Below are positions 20,865 to 21,465 of a stretch of DNA of 21,465 nucleotides, in pieces. A program made the translations under genes and the position numbers. Origin of the DNA: DASYQV01 sp036005125 (GTDB lineage Bacteria; Acidobacteriota; Vicinamibacteria; Vicinamibacterales; UBA2999); the NCBI GenBank assembly GCA_036005125.1, contig DASYQV010000261.1:1-21465 (forward strand). The letters run 5' to 3'. How positions within the stretch are numbered: position 1 is the first letter of the stretch; the number at the start of each line of letters is the position of its first letter. The notes under the pieces are model-generated. The model had not been told where the DNA came from, ran no database searches, and worked only from the letters and a program-made list of their open reading frames with translations.

Positions 20865-20885
20865 TGTATAACTATCGCGTTATCA
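20865..20885 (-). promoter_or_regulatory. Operator-like palindrome upstream of the flavoprotein gene
   Basis: On the minus strand TGATAAC and GTTATACA are separated by 6 nt and are inverted repeats apart from one extra base. TATACA (20870-20865) could be a -10 box, with a start of transcription before every candidate start codon. A palindrome over a promoter suits a repressor site, but no regulator gene is nearby. Confidence 0.35.
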
Positions 20886-21408
20886 ATTGCTTACGACACA
20901 ATGCCCGAGGTCGCCCGAGTGTGTTGAACCGGGACATGGAGCCTGATGTAGAACACGAACGTTAACCCGTTTATTTACCGTGGCTTGAGGCTTAAGCCTG
21001 GCCAGCTCTCCTGGCGCTGTGTGCCGTTCTGGCGCAGGAGCCCATTCCGTCGGCCTGGACGGTATCTGTTCGTCACTGTCATTTAAAGCACTCCAAAACA
21101 ACATCTTAGCCTTACCCGTGACCAGCTGATCCATTCTGGCCGGGCGATTGCTGTGGTGGAAGGTGCTACCACTCTGCAATTCCGAATTGCGACGGATGAG
21201 AGGTTGCCACGCGCGGCCGCACTCCTGGCGTCCGGTCTAGGCAGCCGGCGACCGGCGGCAATGCGTGAAGTCGTTTCGAGGTTGTTCCCGACTTGAGGCG
21301 GCGTTCGAACAGGGTTCGAACGGTCGCACCGTGGTTCGCGGCGGTCGACGGGCACGCGAGCCCGCACGGCCCGATGGGAAGCAGCCCTTCATTGGAGGAG
21401 CGCGACTC
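20886..21408. other. Non-coding, lower-GC right-end spacer
   Basis: About 520 bp, richer in A/T than the rest, particularly 20930-21120. I found no gene with a convincing start. A short palindromic stretch, GGCTTGAGGCTTAAGCC, lies at about 20981-20997. A plus-strand open stretch (about 21083-21295) reads AIAVVEGATTLQFRIATDER in part and looks protein-like, but has a stop before it and no early start codon. It may be a decayed gene end. Confidence 0.4.
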
Positions 21409-21465
21409 GTGGTGAACTTCACCGGTAACTCGATCGACGTGCCCCGCCACCTCATGACGGCGGAG
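21409..21465 (+). CDS. Start of an unidentified gene (partial)
   Basis: GGAGGAG (21394-21400) lies 8 nt before a GTG at 21409 (a second GTG follows at 21412). From there the frame is open to the window edge and nearly all third positions are G or C, starting VVNFTGNSIDVPRHLMTAE. Nineteen residues are too few to name a family. The frame is also open upstream to about 21238, but with poorer codon use. Confidence 0.45.
   Translation, partial: MVNFTGNSIDVPRHLMTAE

Noticed and set aside
21300..21345. tRNA because of the GGTTCGAAC-like T-loop sequence
   Set aside because: No acceptor, D or anticodon stems can be built around it.

Overview
The window is high-GC bacterial chromosome with dense, short-spaced genes, GTG/TTG starts and stop-start overlaps. 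The yebC-ruvC-ruvA-ruvB-fabH order, the stand-alone LigD-type polymerase, the DUF4112 protein and the many intergenic palindromes suggest an uncultivated Acidobacteriota (Vicinamibacteria-like) genome. That placement is inference; there is no rRNA marker here. I saw no tRNA, rRNA, CRISPR array, insertion sequence or prophage.

The most notable region is 967-4017, a three-gene plus-strand unit. A cobalamin-binding radical SAM enzyme is followed by an OsmC-family protein and then a COG1313 (PflA/PflX-like) radical SAM protein. The OsmC frame is interrupted by one in-frame TGA (2769-2771). The TGA sits exactly where OsmC proteins carry their first catalytic cysteine, the frame then continues through the rest of the domain to the second catalytic Cys-Pro, and a bacterial SECIS-like stem-loop lies 25 nt after the TGA. 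I read it as a selenocysteine-containing OsmC, so the correct gene is 2577-3086 and not a 64-residue ORF.

Left edge: a cysteine-rich conserved hypothetical runs off the window on the minus strand. 4026-4909 (minus): a DUF2784 membrane protein and a tandem PspC-domain protein. 5227-7271 (plus): a PIG-L/LmbE deacetylase, a small Rho-N-like protein and an Fpg/Nei-type DNA glycosylase with an altered zinc finger. 7406-8197 (minus): a methyltransferase. 8329-10532 (plus): a polar amino-acid ABC transporter in two genes, a binding-protein/permease fusion and its ATPase, bracketed by GGTCT/AGACC palindromes. 10669-13315: a polytopic membrane protein and two more SAM methyltransferases.

13394-17502 is the conserved core: yebC, the RuvC resolvase, the RuvAB branch-migration motor and fabH. 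It is followed by DUF4112, a conserved hypothetical and a LigD-type polymerase. The right end has a thioredoxin-reductase-like flavoprotein on the minus strand, a possible remnant of a membrane gene beyond it, about 600 bp of less GC-rich non-coding DNA, and the first codons of a gene leaving the window.

The spacers hold three recurring kinds of structure. One is heptamer-periodic inverted repeats (7293-7405, 12441-12508, 17499-17566). The second is GGTCT/AGACC palindromes (8303, 10521, 10562). The third is two copies of a compound element made of a long nested hairpin plus a small hairpin carrying GCGAAGC on the minus strand and flanked by CTAG (11406-11506, 14691-14781).
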